64,000 nt of DNA from Punica granatum (GCF_007655135.1 NC_045131.1:7936001-8000000); one strand, 5' to 3'. Positions 1 to 12,769 are shown, counted from the stretch's first letter. Translations and numbers: made by a program. Notes: a model not told the origin generated them from the sequence alone.

Positions 1-490
1 ATTTTTAATTAATTATTCCCTGTGATAATTTTGCCCCATTAAATTGACATGTGATTAGCATGTGCCTTCTTTTGGTCGGAATTCTGATCGGAATTTAATT
101 CGGGAGTCACATTGCTTATTTTTGGATTAGGTGAGGGGGCACTCTGCCAAAATTCATAGATTGGGGGGTAAACCTAATTTCACCTTATAGATCGGGAGGC
201 AAAGTGCATTTAACTCAATGAATAATGCGCAACACAAGGAAAATCCAGAAAGGCACGACAGACAATGGAGGAACGTGGTCACACGATAACTCGAAATAAG
301 ACTAGCCCGGAAATTTAACTCTTATCATATAATTTGAAGAGACTTTCCCAGAGAGTGAAACTAAGAATCTCAGAAACTCACAGGATAATCAATTAAACAC
401 TATCCCAAACGGAAGATTCACAGTCAACCCACATACAGATCTGGTAAGCACCAAAATTTGGAGAAGAGGGGAAAAGAGAGAGGAGGGCGA

Positions 491-3128
491 TCATTCTTCC
501 GATGCAGCTGCGCCATTCGTCGATGCATCCATGGGCTCTGCATCTGCAGAATCAGCCTTCTCGCCTTTCTTGCCTGTTTAAAAAAGAATGAAATGAAATG
601 TGAAGAGCTTGGATGAAAGTAATGGCTTGACCATGTTTATTCCATCTCCGAGTTTTTACCTTTCTTCTTTTTCCCTCCACCCTTCTTCTTCGTCTTTGTG
701 CCCAGTGCCAACCAGGCCTTGATCACAGGGTCATCGATTGTCTTCGTTGGCTGCAGCTCCTGCAGAGGATGGGATGTGATCCTATCGGATCCATTCGGCA
801 TTAGCAAGACTGTGAACTTGATATGGGCAACCAGATCGCCTGCATAATTGGATGGCAAAGTCAGCAAACATTATCACCAAGAATTATGCTAATGCAAATT
901 TACTTTGATAGTATCTAGGTTAAAAACACACCAGGCTTCTCGTGAAGTACGGGATATGGCTGCAAGAGATCGTGATTCACACATTCAACAAGTCCAAGCC
1001 TTGCCCTCTTCTCTTCCAGAGCCCTGAAGAGTGAAAATTTGATAGTCAATAATTATACATGCTACACTTGCCCCAACAAATGGTTACCGGAACATATCTA
1101 ACCTCGCCGTAAAGGGCATGATAGGGAATTTCTGACTAATCTCACTGAAGATAAATCGAGATGCCTTCATTTTCAAGTGATAGTTCCTGTCCACAGCCCT
1201 CTTGTAAATAGTCGTCTGCTTCTCATCCAACAGCTTAGGCTGTAATCACATAAAGCAAATATAAAAATTAGGGAGACCTAAGTGTCCGAACCCTATTCTT
1301 TGGTATGATGAAAAATTACCTTTCCTTCTCCAGTGCTTGTAACAATATCAACTGCGTAGACCTCATTCTCCTCAAACTCTGCTTCGTCAACTCTTGTGTC
1401 TGGGTTGGAGACACTTAGGATGACCTTGTTGCCATCAATGACAAACTGCTTCAGCTGGTGGCTCAGAACGCCTTCAACAATTTTGCAGTCATAAGCAGCA
1501 GCCACCTTCTGAATTGCTTCTGCTACATCTTTATTCTGCAATAGCAAAAGAATCAATTATGTGAAATTTAAATATATATACATATAAGATAAAATTCAAA
1601 GGACTCGGCAAAAAGCAAACACAAAAAGATGAAACTTGAACATAGCATCAGATGCATAGGCAGTCATCCATAGCAACCAACAGTGTATCTTTCCTCATTC
1701 ACTGTCATCTGGTTAAAGAAAACATGGATCCTACAGCAAAATAAATCTATCCCAAGCACCTATGATTAGCCAGACAGTATATTGGATAACAGTGAAAGTT
1801 TGAAGTGGCTTCGTTATGCGTCCAAACCATGTAGGAAGTATACGAAAACAATAACGCTAACAGATAAAACAAGAAGTCTGATAAATTGCAACGGACAGCA
1901 GAATCTCCTCTCAGAGTAACTATGACGAGCTTCATTTGGATGCTAGTCCATAGCCAATTAAAGAGATTCCTCATTTTGGGGAAGTATGAAAAAATTATAT
2001 CACATCCAAAGACATCTTATAGTAACTCCACAGAAGAGTGATATGACAAGTTAAGAAAACCAAATCATGGCAAATAAAGTATCAAGAGGTGTACAGAGTG
2101 CTGGACAAGTTAATGGTAAGTGTGTCATGATCTGACTACTTCCTTCAAGTCTAAAAATTTATGACGAAAAACATGTAGTTACCTTCTTCCCAGGTCTTAC
2201 GAGCCTCAAAGCAACTTCAGCTGCAGTATTTGCTGCAGCAATAACATCTGCTGCTCTACCAGTGACAGGACCTTCTTGCAGAACATGGGTGTGTGCAACA
2301 ATAGCAATGAACCCATCAATATGACAACCCATATCACTGTATGAAGAAGCAAAAAAGATGATCATACAAGTCTTCCAACAATTCTATTTCAACCGACTGA
2401 CCAATTGAGTAACAGATAATCCGGAGAGCTTACATCTTCACGATATCACCTTCTTTCAAAACAGACTCATCACTAGCTAGTGGAGAATAGTGACAGACAG
2501 TGTTGTTAACCGAAATGCAAGTAGGAAATGCAACTCCTCTTTCAATCTTTCTCTTGACATTCTTGTACGTATTGCCTGTTTGCCTGCAATGCACCTTCAC
2601 ATCATCAAATACATAAATAAACATATAAACATATGCCCCACCAAGCACTCAAAAGTGCAACCGAACGGCAAACATCATATGCACACACACAGTATGGACT
2701 TTTAAACTCACTCCCTAATAAAAGAATCCCCCTTCTCGCAAAGGTCGACCATCTTTGCCTTCGGCTTGCATTCTGAAACTACTAGCTGCAGAGCCTCTGC
2801 AAAAAGATTATGCTCCTTTAGAACTCGTAATTTCGGATGGCCCAAGCACATAACAGAGGAGAAATTCCGCTCAAACCAGAAAACGAAGTACAATAGTACA
2901 AGAGCCAATCCGCTAGCCTCTCACCAGTCACCACGATTGTGCAGAAGCAACTTCTCCGATTAGCAATATTACGTATACATACATATATTAAGAGAGCGAG
3001 AGAGAGGGAGAGGGAGAGGGAGAGGGAGGGTACTGACTGTTGAGAATCTCAGCAGCGCTCTTGTACTTAGTGACGACATCAGGGGAAGTGAGATCCAACT
3101 CCTTCTCCTCCCGCTCTTCGTCGGACAT
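491..3128 (-). CDS. EBP1: EBP1/PA2G4-like proliferation-associated protein, copy 1
   Basis: ErbB3-binding-protein-1 homologue. In plants it is a nuclear and nucleolar RNA-binding regulator of ribosome assembly, cell growth and organ size. The family has the methionine aminopeptidase (pita-bread) fold without peptidase activity. There are nine exons (5' to 3'): 3038-3128, 2712-2796, 2434-2583, 2183-2336, 1320-1535, 1103-1239, 932-1023, 660-839 and 491-573. Together they give 1188 nt and 395 aa, close to the roughly 392 aa of Arabidopsis EBP1. The start is [19 protein letters not shown], the fold core contains [11 protein letters not shown], and the tail is a lysine-rich stretch ([12 protein letters not shown]) followed by an acidic end. 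All introns are GT-AG. The start codon lies just inside a spliced 5' leader (intron about 3141-3244). A second copy lies 966 bp upstream in the same orientation. Identity is very secure; exon edges are read by eye. Confidence 0.95.
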
Positions 3129-3140
3129 CGTTCAGCGGCC

Positions 3141-3244
3141 CTGGAAAGCAGTCCTCGTCAATCAGAGAGCTCGGTCCAGAGCAGCCCGAACCAATCGGTG
3201 AGCTCGGGGAGGGAAGGACCGATGAGCAGAGCAACGATACTTAC
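3141..3244 (-). other. 5'-UTR intron of EBP1 copy 1
   Basis: On the minus strand a donor CC|GTAAGT at 3244 and an acceptor CCAG at 3141 bracket 104 bases, ending 12 bases before the ATG. EBP1 copy 2 has a matching leader intron at 7554-7653. The shared position suggests an ancestral leader intron, and first introns often raise expression in plants. It is inferred from splice motifs only. Confidence 0.6.
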
Positions 3245-4093
3245 GGAAATGCGAAGCAAGTGATCGGAAAAGGCGCCGGAGACGACAGCGGAGTGCGTGC
3301 TAGGGTTTAGAACTTTAGATGATAAGTGCTGCTGCTGCTGCTGATCGAATACATAGAGAAATGGGACAGACGTTCAGAGAGAGCGCGCGAGAAAGCGTGA
3401 GGTGGCGGCAGGACAAATCAGCGAGTGCTTGTTCGGGTCAGATATGTAATGTTCGGATCCTCCCGTATTGAATCGGGTTAGGGTTTGTTTGTGTTTCATG
3501 CATGCAGTCATGCTTCCCCTTCCTCTCTCCTCGCATCCAGTCGCGTCCAGCTTAATCGCACTCTCGGTCCGTTTGGTACGTCGGAATGACAGCTGAACTC
3601 AAACTGTGGCACATGATGTACGCCCACCTTGGGGAACTTGTCGAGAGAATCAAAGTCCACCAGTCAGTTTTGAAGCTCGGAATCACTTCGGAGGATGGAC
3701 ATTACCCGGTAAGATGACTCGAGCTTCATTCCGGAGGGACTAGAGTCACCAACTTCGTGTCATGGACATTGGAAAATTTGTGATCCCAAACCCATACCGA
3801 GTCATTCAAATTTTTGTTAACTATCACAATATCGAAAAGAACATGAAATTTGGGTTAAAAGGAGTATTTATCATTTGCACTATCTCGAACAGATATGATA
3901 CCTAAACGGGATCGAGCCCATATGAGAACTCAAAACCAAACATTGTCTTCGAGCATCACTGATGTTGAAACCACTATATTAAGATCAATTCACAGTCAAG
4001 CAGATACAGTAGATCTTAATCTTAGAGTTGAAACAAAATTGAGAGTTAAACAAGGAAGAATTCTGTGAAGTGACAAAAAAGAAAAAGAGATGT
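3245..4093. other. Region between the EBP1 copies: promoter of copy 1, 3' flank of copy 2
   Basis: Minus-strand leader and promoter DNA of copy 1 occupies about 3245-3560, including a short CTG/CAG run near 3329-3342. The rest, 3560-4093, shows no convincing coding frame. It contains the 3' flank of EBP1 copy 2, whose stop codon ends at 4094. Confidence 0.5.
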
Positions 4094-7000
4094 TCATTCT
4101 TGGGATTCAGCATCCTTTGTTGATGTATCCATTGGCTCCGCTTCCGTAGTTTCCGTCTTGTTGCCCTTCTTCCCTGCAAATTGTCCAAAACAGACGTGTT
4201 ACATTCAGGGAATGCATTTGATGTCTCCGGAGAGACCTTAAACATAAAAAAAAATAAGGACAGAACCATCACGAAAACCAGCACAGGTGAGCAATGGGCA
4301 TGACCCGGGCTTCAGTCTGCTACTTGGCCACCTGGGTGGTGCTCGAACTGAGCCACAGCCGACTAACTGCATCCAACTTGGATGGCACTTAGCCTCTTGC
4401 CATGTCTAGTTCAACTCTGTTAAATTGGCATCTCATTATTGCTTACCTTTTTTCTTTTTGCCTCCACCCTTCTTCTTGGTCTTAGTGCCCAAAGCCAACC
4501 ATGCCTTGATCTCGGGGTCATCCACCGTTTTTGTGGGCTGTAGCTCCTGCAAGGGGTGGGATGTTATTCGGTCCGAACCATTCGGCATTAGCAGGACTGT
4601 GAACTTGATATGAGCAACAAAGTCGCCTGTAAAGCCAAAGAGGGAGGAAAAGCAAAACACAGATGAGAGAGCCACCTTCTTTAAGTATTAAAATTATGCG
4701 ATCAGGTGTTAGAATTCTACCAGGCTTTTCATGGAGGACTGGGTATGGCTGCAGAAGATCGTGATTCACACATTCCACCAATCCTAGTCGAGCTCTTTTC
4801 TCTTCTAGAGCCCTGTGGAGAAAAAAACAAAATTAAAAAACCACAACCATACAAAGAGGGCTCCGATTACTGACAACCAGACAAAAGCAACTGACAGGAA
4901 ATTGTCTCACAAATGAGTGGAATCACCTCATTCAACAGTAGTTGTTGAAAGAGATTATCTTGTAAGCAGAATTCTATAATGCATTTACTAACAGAAATTC
5001 TCCTAACAACTAGCACGCAAACATTTTTTCCAAATTCTTCCATAGAGAAAATGAAGTTAAAACATAAAAAATAATAAACTGTGATATAAAGAATCTTCTA
5101 TCACAAACCTTGCAGAAAATGGCATGATCGGGAAGTTCTGGCTTATTTCGCTGAAAATAAACCTAGATGCCTTCATTTTCAAGTGATAGTTCCTGTCCAC
5201 TGCTCTCTTATATACAGTTGTTTGTTTCTCATCTAACAACTTAGGCTGCACCAGAAAAGAATAATACAATTCAATCAGTCCAAGAAACAAGCAAGGTGAG
5301 AAAACATTCAATAGCATTGGAAAAAGACATCCTTTTCGATTTGTATCTAAGTTGAGAATCACCTTTCCCTCTCCAGTGCTTGTGACAATGTCAACGGCAT
5401 AAACCTCATTCTCCTCGAATTCAGCCTCATCGACTCTTGTCTCTGGATTTGAGACACTTAAAATCACCTTGTTCCCATCTATCACAAACTGCTTCAGCTG
5501 GTGACTTAGCACGCCTTCCACGATTTTGCAATCATATGCAGCCGCAACCTTCTGAATTGCTTCTGTTACATCTTTGTTCTGAAATAAAGGGATTGAGTGG
5601 ATAAGAGATCCAAAAGCAATAAAAAGTTTCAATCAGATAACAAACATCATGCATCTGCTTTAGCTTAGCAAGCTTAGGTACAGAAGACAAAATCATGACC
5701 ACAGCTAACTAAGCGGGCAATCGACAACCACCTCCTTAGTACAGCTTAACAAGAATTAACAAAACCATAGACAGCAACTAGAATCAAAAGCAATCATGAA
5801 AGTCTTTATATAGCAGCCACTTAAGAGAAGGAAAAATGTAAACGTAGCTGGCAAATACAAAATTTCATTGTGCCCTATCAGAGTAACTATGACAAAAAGC
5901 CTCATCTGGATATGAGATATCAATCCATAGCTTTCTGAAATAATTCATCATTTAGGGACGCAAATCGCCAAATTTTATTTTTATTTCTGGCAATGGCCAA
6001 AATAACCAAAGGAGGAAATTGAAATCAATCCAAATGCCCCCAAAAATTGCCAAACTTAATATGGGCAACAGGGAAAGGAGGAAATTGACAAATGATCAAT
6101 TACCTCGGCAAAGTTGCCAGATTTCCAATATTAATATTAACCTTAAAAAAACTGAAATTCCACAGTTAATTATGAAAATCTTTTTCTATGATATTTTTTG
6201 AAGCCTAGGAGTGAGTGGAAGAATTTGAAGGTCTCTTTTGCCAATATATAGAAACTTTACCCTCATATTTATGTTAAAAATTAAAATTTACAAATTAAAT
6301 CATTAAAATATTATCAGGTGCTCAATATAGTTGATAAAAAAATCTGGCCTACACGGGGCATGAACATGTCCAGATAAGAAATGTCAATTTAAGACCCCCA
6401 GCAAAGGCAAAATGCAATTTTGGCAACAGGGAAAGGAGGAAATTGACAAATAATCAATTACCTCGGCAAAGTTGCCAGCTTTCATATATTAGTAATGCCA
6501 TTCTAATAGCATATTCCTAGAAAATTGCTTCAACCACTGAATAATTTTAAGCAAAGACAATTTGAAGAGAAAAATATAGAGAGCACCACAAAGCTTGAAT
6601 CAAGCTCCGAATGGAGCACGTAATTCCCTATCAGAGTAACTATGACATAAGCTTCATATGGATTTTCAATCCATAGCTTTCATAAAATTTCATCATTTAG
6701 GGAGCAAAGTAATACAATCCACTTCAAACAGAACGGTATGTTTCCGTATGTAGAAAGAAAACACGAATTTACCTTTTTTCCAGGTCTTACAAGCCTCAGA
6801 GCCACCTCAGCTGCAGTGTTGGCCGCAGCAATAACATCGGCTGCTTTGCCTGTAATTGGACCTTGTTGAAGGACATGGGTGTGAGCAACAACTGCAATGA
6901 ACCCATCTATATGGCAACCCATGTCTCTGCATATGATGGCATAACATCATCAGAATCAAGATATGAGATTGTCAAAACGGACTAAACTACAATGAGATTC

Positions 7001-7521
7001 AAAAGGCGACCTTACATTTTTAAGATATCACCTTCTTCCAAGACCGTCTCATCGCTTGCTAGCGGGGAGAAATGGCAGATAGTGTTGTTGACGGAAATGC
7101 AGGTGGGGAAGGCAACCCCTCTCTCAATCTTCCTCTTTACATTCTTGTACATATTCCCTGTTTGCCTGCAAGTCCAGAACCATCCATTGACGCCCTCGCA
7201 CATGAAGCAATAGCAGAGACAATCAAATTCAGGGCAGAATCAGTGAACTCACTCTCTAATGAAGGAATCCCCTTTCTCGCAGATGTCGACAATCTTAGCT
7301 TTCGGCTTGCATTCTGAGATAACCAGCTGCAAAGCCTCTGCAAATGATACCAAACAGGCAAAAGCTCAACAAGGTTGCAGCGGTACAATGAGATCGAAAG
7401 CCATGAGAAAGAAGGCGGGAGAGACTAAACTGTTAACAATCTCCGAGGCGCTCTTGTACTTGGTGACGACCTCGGAGGAAGTGAGATCCAACTCGTTCTC
7501 CTCCCTTTCCTCGTCCGACAT
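4094..7521 (-). CDS. EBP1: EBP1/PA2G4-like proliferation-associated protein, copy 2
   Basis: Tandem paralogue of the gene at 491-3128. Exons (5' to 3') are 7431-7521, 7253-7337, 7016-7165, 6773-6926, 5363-5578, 5109-5245, 4721-4812, 4447-4626 and 4094-4173. They give 1185 nt and 394 aa. The first eight exons have exactly the same lengths as in copy 1; only the last differs (80 against 83 nt). Most amino-acid differences lie in the C-terminal acidic tail, here ending DAESQE. Introns differ strongly: intron 4 (5579-6772) is enlarged by internally repeated sequence. The frame is open throughout and all splice sites are GT-AG, so both copies look functional. A leader intron is likely at 7554-7653. 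As a family member it should act in ribosome biogenesis and growth control. Confidence 0.95.
5870..6710. repeat. Direct repeats inside EBP1 copy 2 intron 4
   Basis: Two sequence blocks each occur twice in the same orientation. Block b (containing cagagtaactatgaca) is at about 5872-5957 and 6627-6707. Block a (containing gggaaaggaggaaattgac) is at about 6062-6130 and 6421-6490. A diverged version of block b also occurs in the matching intron of EBP1 copy 1, near 1908-1985. Block b is therefore ancestral intron sequence, and the second instance in copy 2 arose by a later duplication within the intron. Confidence 0.8.
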
Positions 7522-7553
7522 CGTTTACAAGCTCTCCACAGTCGCAATCAAAG

Positions 7554-7653
7554 CTGCACGAGACAAATGAGCACCAGAATTAGATTACTGCTGCCATTCG
7601 GCGGAGAAGTGAGAATGAATCAGGGATGGAGCTGCAGAGCAGAGAAATGATAC
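7554..7653 (-). other. 5'-UTR intron of EBP1 copy 2
   Basis: Minus-strand donor CAG|GTATCA at 7653 and acceptor TGCAG at 7554. The exon resumes 32 bases before the ATG. The arrangement parallels the leader intron of copy 1. Beyond it, 7654-8000 is probably the remaining leader and promoter, with a GA-rich microsatellite at about 7789-7808. Confidence 0.6.
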
Positions 7654-7919
7654 CTGAACGGATGAAGATGGAGGATGGTGACGGTGGAAGAAGCGAGAGT
7701 GTTGGGCGGGGAGAGGAGCTAGGGTGGTTTAAGGTGGCGTTAGGGTTTGCGGGTGCGGTTGGGAGCAGAGGATCGGCGTCGTTTTATAGAGAGAGAGAGA
7801 GAGAGAGCATTTGCGTGATTAGGGTTTTGCTTTCTCGCTTTCTGTTTCTGCTGCTCTTTCTTAGAGCCGTTTTTAAGTTTCATTTTTCATTTACTAGTTT
7901 GGCCAGTTTTTCTCCTTAA

Positions 7920-8607
7920 CGTCCAAAAAGACTCCATGGCAGATTTCTCTGCTCATTTACTTCTTGATTTACCCAGCAAAAAACTTATGGATTCGATGTT
8001 AAATCCCGGGACAGTCAAATGCAGAACAGTCCCGGAGCAGCCCCGCGCTCCAATAATCCCGGGGCATCTTGACGGTTTGGATCAGAGACCATAGGGGCTT
8101 CCTCCAATTGAAAGAGATAGAAGTCAGTAGTTAAGAGGAACAAATTCGATGTCCAATCACGATCACAGGAATAACACCTCAATTCCATGTCCAATCACGA
8201 TCACAGGAACAACATCGATGAATTCGCGCCTGATCTCCAAACAATAATAAGTCACATTACAGCAAGCCTCGGAGTTGTTCGATACCAAGAAGGAACAACT
8301 CAGTGAACATAACTTTTCTACCTAAGTTCAGGTAAAAGGCTCGGGGACTTCGGCTCTTATTAAATATTAGAACAAATTGTAGAAAGAGAATACCAAAAGT
8401 TCAAGATCATCTCTTGTCCTCAAGTACACCGACTCCCTTCCGGCAAACATTGAAGGAAACAGAAGATTTCAAGTTCTAAATTGCTTGTAATAGCTCTGTC
8501 GAACTTGAAGCCAATGAGATGCCTAGGAGTTCAAATGGAAAAAATTTATGCCTGAAAGGCAAGCAAAGTTCAGGCAGACTCGGACATACGAAACAAAACA
8601 AGAGGCT
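7920..8607. other. Intergenic region between EBP1 copy 2 and HCC1
   Basis: No supported gene. A direct repeat of about 30 bases (core atgtccaatcacgatcacag) occurs near 8149 and 8188. The right end is expected to hold the 3' UTR of the minus-strand HCC1 gene, whose stop codon ends at 8608. Confidence 0.45.
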
Positions 8608-11506
8608 TCAAGCTCCAGCTGATGTGAAGGATTTGTTACGCTTTATCTCGTTAATTATGCCATCAGTCAGGGTATCAACGTCGTTATTCTTCCCAAAGAA
8701 TTTCACAAAGCCCATGTTGGGATCCATCAAATACCTGCACATTATTTGATGACGGTGATTAGGTTAAGCTCTTTCATCAATTGTTCGAAATTCAAACTGA
8801 AGAATAAGAGGTTCTAGATTTTAAGATAAAGGAATATCAAGTGATCAACAAAAGTGAATACGAACATATATACATAAAATTGGGCAAAATAAGTAGTAAA
8901 CACGTACATGACTATGGAATGATCAACAAGATAATCAGAGTCCTCCTCAGCAGTCTTCATGTAATAGACTCGATATGCCCGAGCAACCTTTTTTATCTCG
9001 TCAGGGGTACCGGTCAACCCAATTAACTTTGGATGGAACTCTGTAGTTGCAACAATTAATTTAAGGATTATATTGATATTCCCCTGAGTCATACTCTGTT
9101 CATCTACAACCAAAGTATATTTCAAAGTTTGGATGACTTAGGAACCTTTGACATATTCATGTACTTGCTCCACAGTATCTCTTTCGGGGTCAACAGAAAT
9201 GAAGACAGGCACAATCTCGATCCCAGCTTTTTCCTCTGCATAATGAAAGGAAGAAGAGATCAGAAGTGCACTGTAAACAAGTGGCTCCCTACTTTTTTAC
9301 TTCTAATCTACATCTACATCTTCTAAAAACGGGCATGATAGCATCAGTCAATAAGATGGAGTAAAAGAACGCCTTCTCCTACAGGGGGGGAAAAACACCT
9401 CAGTTGTTATCCCAGTTTTGTTCAATTTCAGATGCTAGCAAATCAAGCAACTACCTCATTTTATATTCGACCCAACATCAAATATAGAAGTCAATTATGT
9501 TAAACTGCATTCCCCTGAAAGCAAGTACAAGGAGGTAATATTTCCACTCCATAACACATCCACTTTAAGATGAGAAAGAAAGGGAAGAGCTCACTAATTT
9601 TATCAACTGCAGCAGCTAACTTCTGTAGCTCATCCGGGCAGATATCAGGGCAATGAGTGAAGCCGAAATAAATCAATGTCCACTTTCCAAGAAGACTCCG
9701 CTCAGTTACACGCTTGCCTTCATCGTTGACAAGACTAAAAGGACCACCAATAGCAGCTTTTCCAGCAGAAGGGCCCTCCTTTACCGCTTGTGATTTGTTA
9801 CTTATTTCTACAACGTTGAACCTTATATCAGTATATAACAGCAAAACAAAGCAAAAACATGGGAATTGAACCAGACAGGTCTGTGAAGCTACAAAGTTGT
9901 AACGAGGATGAGTAGCATGGCTTAATTAGTATAGCAATTCAAACTAAGAGGAAAAAAAACGAATGGATATTATTTCAGGTAAAATCTGGGAGATAGAAAC
10001 ATAACAAGCAGGTGATAAAGTTAGGTTTATCATTCACCAAAAAAGAAACATGTAGCTTTAACTTATCATTGCACTCCACATACTACAATGGCAGTTGACA
10101 AAGAGGATGCTATACGATACACATCAATCAGCAATCATGAGCAGCATACTCAGCTCATAGTTGAATTGAAGATTACACAAGTTGGACCAGAAACCATGAC
10201 AACCAAACAATAAGTCATGCACCGTGAAAATTCACTTTAAGGTTTATGACAGTCCGTCATATAAACATCACAAGCAAACATCCAAACAAAGTTCCCAGCA
10301 CATATGAGAACAAATACAGATATACATCAATGTGATTGGCCATATCAGATTAGAACTCTCAAGGTGACCTTTCTGCAGTATAAAAAGTTAAGGTGGGGAA
10401 ATTAGTTTTCCAACAACATTTTTGCAAGTCAAATTTCAAAACCACACACATATATCACTCACCATAGTAGAATACCTTCAATGCGTTGCTTCTTTTCTTT
10501 GTCGTAATAGTATACCAATCCAGCTCCAGTGGCAACCAGGAAGAGAAAACTCAGCCACGACACAGGCTGCCAAGAAAAGTGAGGAAAGGTTGTGCTCAGT
10601 TTCACAAAGCTATTACTGCAACCGCAAGGCAGGATCCACAGAAGAGGAACAGAACAATCTTTTTCTGTTCTATAGTACAGCCATATTATAGATTCTTGCT
10701 AATCATTCGTAGTTGGTATTCTCAATTACCATTCCTTAAAATTGTTTCCTCTCTTTCATTACACCCTGACCATTTGATTTCCTCATAGAGTAGCCCAGTA
10801 GCATCCAGATACATCAATTAAAGAAAAGTGGAAACTTTGAAAACGGGCAGGGCAGTACCCCTCCACGAACAGGTTTTCCATAGGTGCCTTGATCAGACCC
10901 TTCCGACTTCCCTTCTCCGGCGGATTTAGCCTCTGCATCCGTTTTTGCTTCTAACTTCGCCGCAGCCCCTTGATTGGACCCTTCCGACTTCCCTTGTCCA
11001 GCCGATTCAGCCTCTGCGTCGGTTTTTGCTTCTGCATTTGCCGCACTGTTACCTGCAGCAGTGCTGGTACTCAGGTAGAGACACCTTTGGTGAAACTCCA
11101 AGGTCTGGACTCCAAGTCCAAGAGGCGTGAGCTGAAGGAAAAAAGTTTATGATTGAGCATTGTTTCGTGCTTGAAAGGAGATGATTGATCAATCTAGTAA
11201 CAGAGAGTCATCCCATTCTTCTACAATTTCTTTTTTCCAGGACATGGAAGATTTAGTTTCGAAACGGAAACCGAAAGGACTTTCACAAGCGAGCGCCGCC
11301 TGATTTCAACAATTTCTCACCTCCGAAAGAGAGAAATGGAATTCGCGGTGCGTTCAAGGTGTGTGACGAGAGATACGCACCGAGTGAAGTGGCGAGAGGG
11401 ACCGCTCCGGCAGCGGCGCCAAGGGAGAGACCGATCTGGCCGGAGGACGGAGACACCGGTGCAGAAGCCGGAGACTCCTCGCGTTCCTGGAGATGAGAGA
11501 CGCCAT
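8608..11506 (-). CDS. HCC1: SCO1 homologue, mitochondrial copper chaperone (HCC1-like)
   Basis: Inner-membrane copper chaperone that helps load the CuA site of cytochrome c oxidase. Exons (5' to 3') are 11381-11506, 10859-11131, 10476-10566, 9595-9807, 9146-9235, 8908-9040 and 8608-8734. They give 1053 nt and 350 aa; Arabidopsis HCC1 is about 334 aa. The N terminus ([20 protein letters not shown]) is arginine-rich and fits a mitochondrial presequence. One membrane helix lies at about residues 134-154. The copper-binding CxxxC is at C216/C220 ([11 protein letters not shown]) and the partner histidine is H305 (VDHSIVM). This makes it the metal-competent HCC1 type, not the HCC2 type that lacks the ligands. 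Exon 2 carries an 81-nt tandem duplication in the linker before the membrane segment. All introns are GT-AG. Confidence 0.94.
10890..11045 (-). repeat. 81-bp (27-codon) tandem duplication inside HCC1 exon 2
   Basis: The motif acccttccgacttccct starts at 10897 and again at 10978, and similarity extends on both sides. In protein terms it gives two units of the pattern [22 protein letters not shown]. The period is a whole number of codons, so the frame is kept. The linker becomes longer and stays rich in Ala, Glu, Lys and Gly. Confidence 0.9.
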
Positions 11507-12056
11507 TGACGATCGCGAAGAGCAGCCTGAAGCGGTGAACGGATTTCTATTCTATATTCTAAAACCCTTCCGAGGGGGTTAAGCTCTTGCCTTCTATTTC
11601 ATCTATCTATAATGACCCCTGTGTGTCAAGTCGAGCCGCAGATTACTTAGGCTTAGTCTTTTTGAGTAAAATATCTTAATCAACACAATTTAACTCCCTC
11701 TTTTTTATTTACAAATTTAACAACACAATTATTATTTTTTATATTTTTTACATCTACATTTTTATAATTAATTTTTTAATAATAAATTCTTTTTCTATTT
11801 TTACGTAATAATTTTTTCATTGACTTTCACATATATATATATATATATATTCTCACATATTAACATATTTGTCAACACTTGCAAGTATTGCACAAAATTA
11901 AGTTGAGTTGACTCGAAAATTGATGATCTTTGCAAATGTGCCCGTAATTTCTTTTATATTTCCAATGGCTGCCCCCATTTTATTGAAAAATTCAAAAGAG
12001 ACTTGCCCAATGAGAACAAAAAATTATCCCAAAAATAAAGGGGTTGTTTATTTACT
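11507..12056. other. HCC1 promoter side and AT-rich intergenic DNA
   Basis: The HCC1 promoter should lie just above 11507. From about 11640 the sequence is very AT-rich. The stretch 11690-11870 resembles the ends of the AT-rich MITE family at 13272-13540. A TA microsatellite lies at about 11831-11850. No coding frame is supported. Confidence 0.4.
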
Positions 12057-12769
12057 TCTATAAATCAGAAACATTCCGAAAGCTCTTATGGAGAGTACGT
12101 TCGTTTTTCATATTTGAGTTTCTCTTATATTTTTTAAAAATACGAATAAATTAATGTAAATATATGCATTATTTAACCATGAAGCGGGTAATAATAATAT
12201 ATTAATATAATAATATACATTTATTTAACTATGAAGTAAATAATAATAATAATTATTATTATTATTATTATTATAGTATATACTTTTACTTATTTGTGAA
12301 GTAAATAATAATAATAATAAAGATCATAATAAATAAATAAATATTATAATGATAAATGTAATAATAATAATAGTAATAGTAATTTGTCAAATACAAAAAG
12401 CTTTAATTAATCAGCTACATTAATTTAATTACGAAATTTATTTTATTTAACTAAGAAAAAAATACAAGATGAGCCTTCTTTATGTTCTTAATTCAATTTT
12501 ATAGGTCGATTTATAAAGTATTTAAACAAAGATTGTTACTTCTAGAACTTGGATAAACCAATAATATTATAGATAATATGCATCAATATAATAGTATAAT
12601 AAGAGTTGGTCGAAGAATACATCACATATTTTTATTTACTTTATAATGATTGTATCAAATTGAGTAAAATTTAATTATGAAGCAAATAATCTATATTTTT
12701 CATTGTATATAAATTGTGTATGATTTTATTTATTAATTTTCTCGTGCATGAAACGGACAACCCTACTAG
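12057..12769 (+). mobile_element. Helitron-like non-autonomous element, copy A
   Basis: This 713-bp AT-rich segment starts TCTATAAATC and ends CTAG followed by T. An imperfect short hairpin (CGTGCATG..ACGG) lies just before the end. TC at the start, CTRR at the end and a 3' hairpin are Helitron hallmarks. A shorter diverged copy lies inverted at 18573-19046. Shared landmarks include ggagagtacgttc near the 5' end and tataaagtatttaaa in the middle. It encodes nothing. The repeat relationship is firm; the Helitron class is an inference from the termini. Confidence 0.6.

Noticed and set aside
1..490. Search for another gene at the left edge
   Set aside because: Only the EBP1 3' flank and AT-rich DNA with stop codons in all frames were seen.
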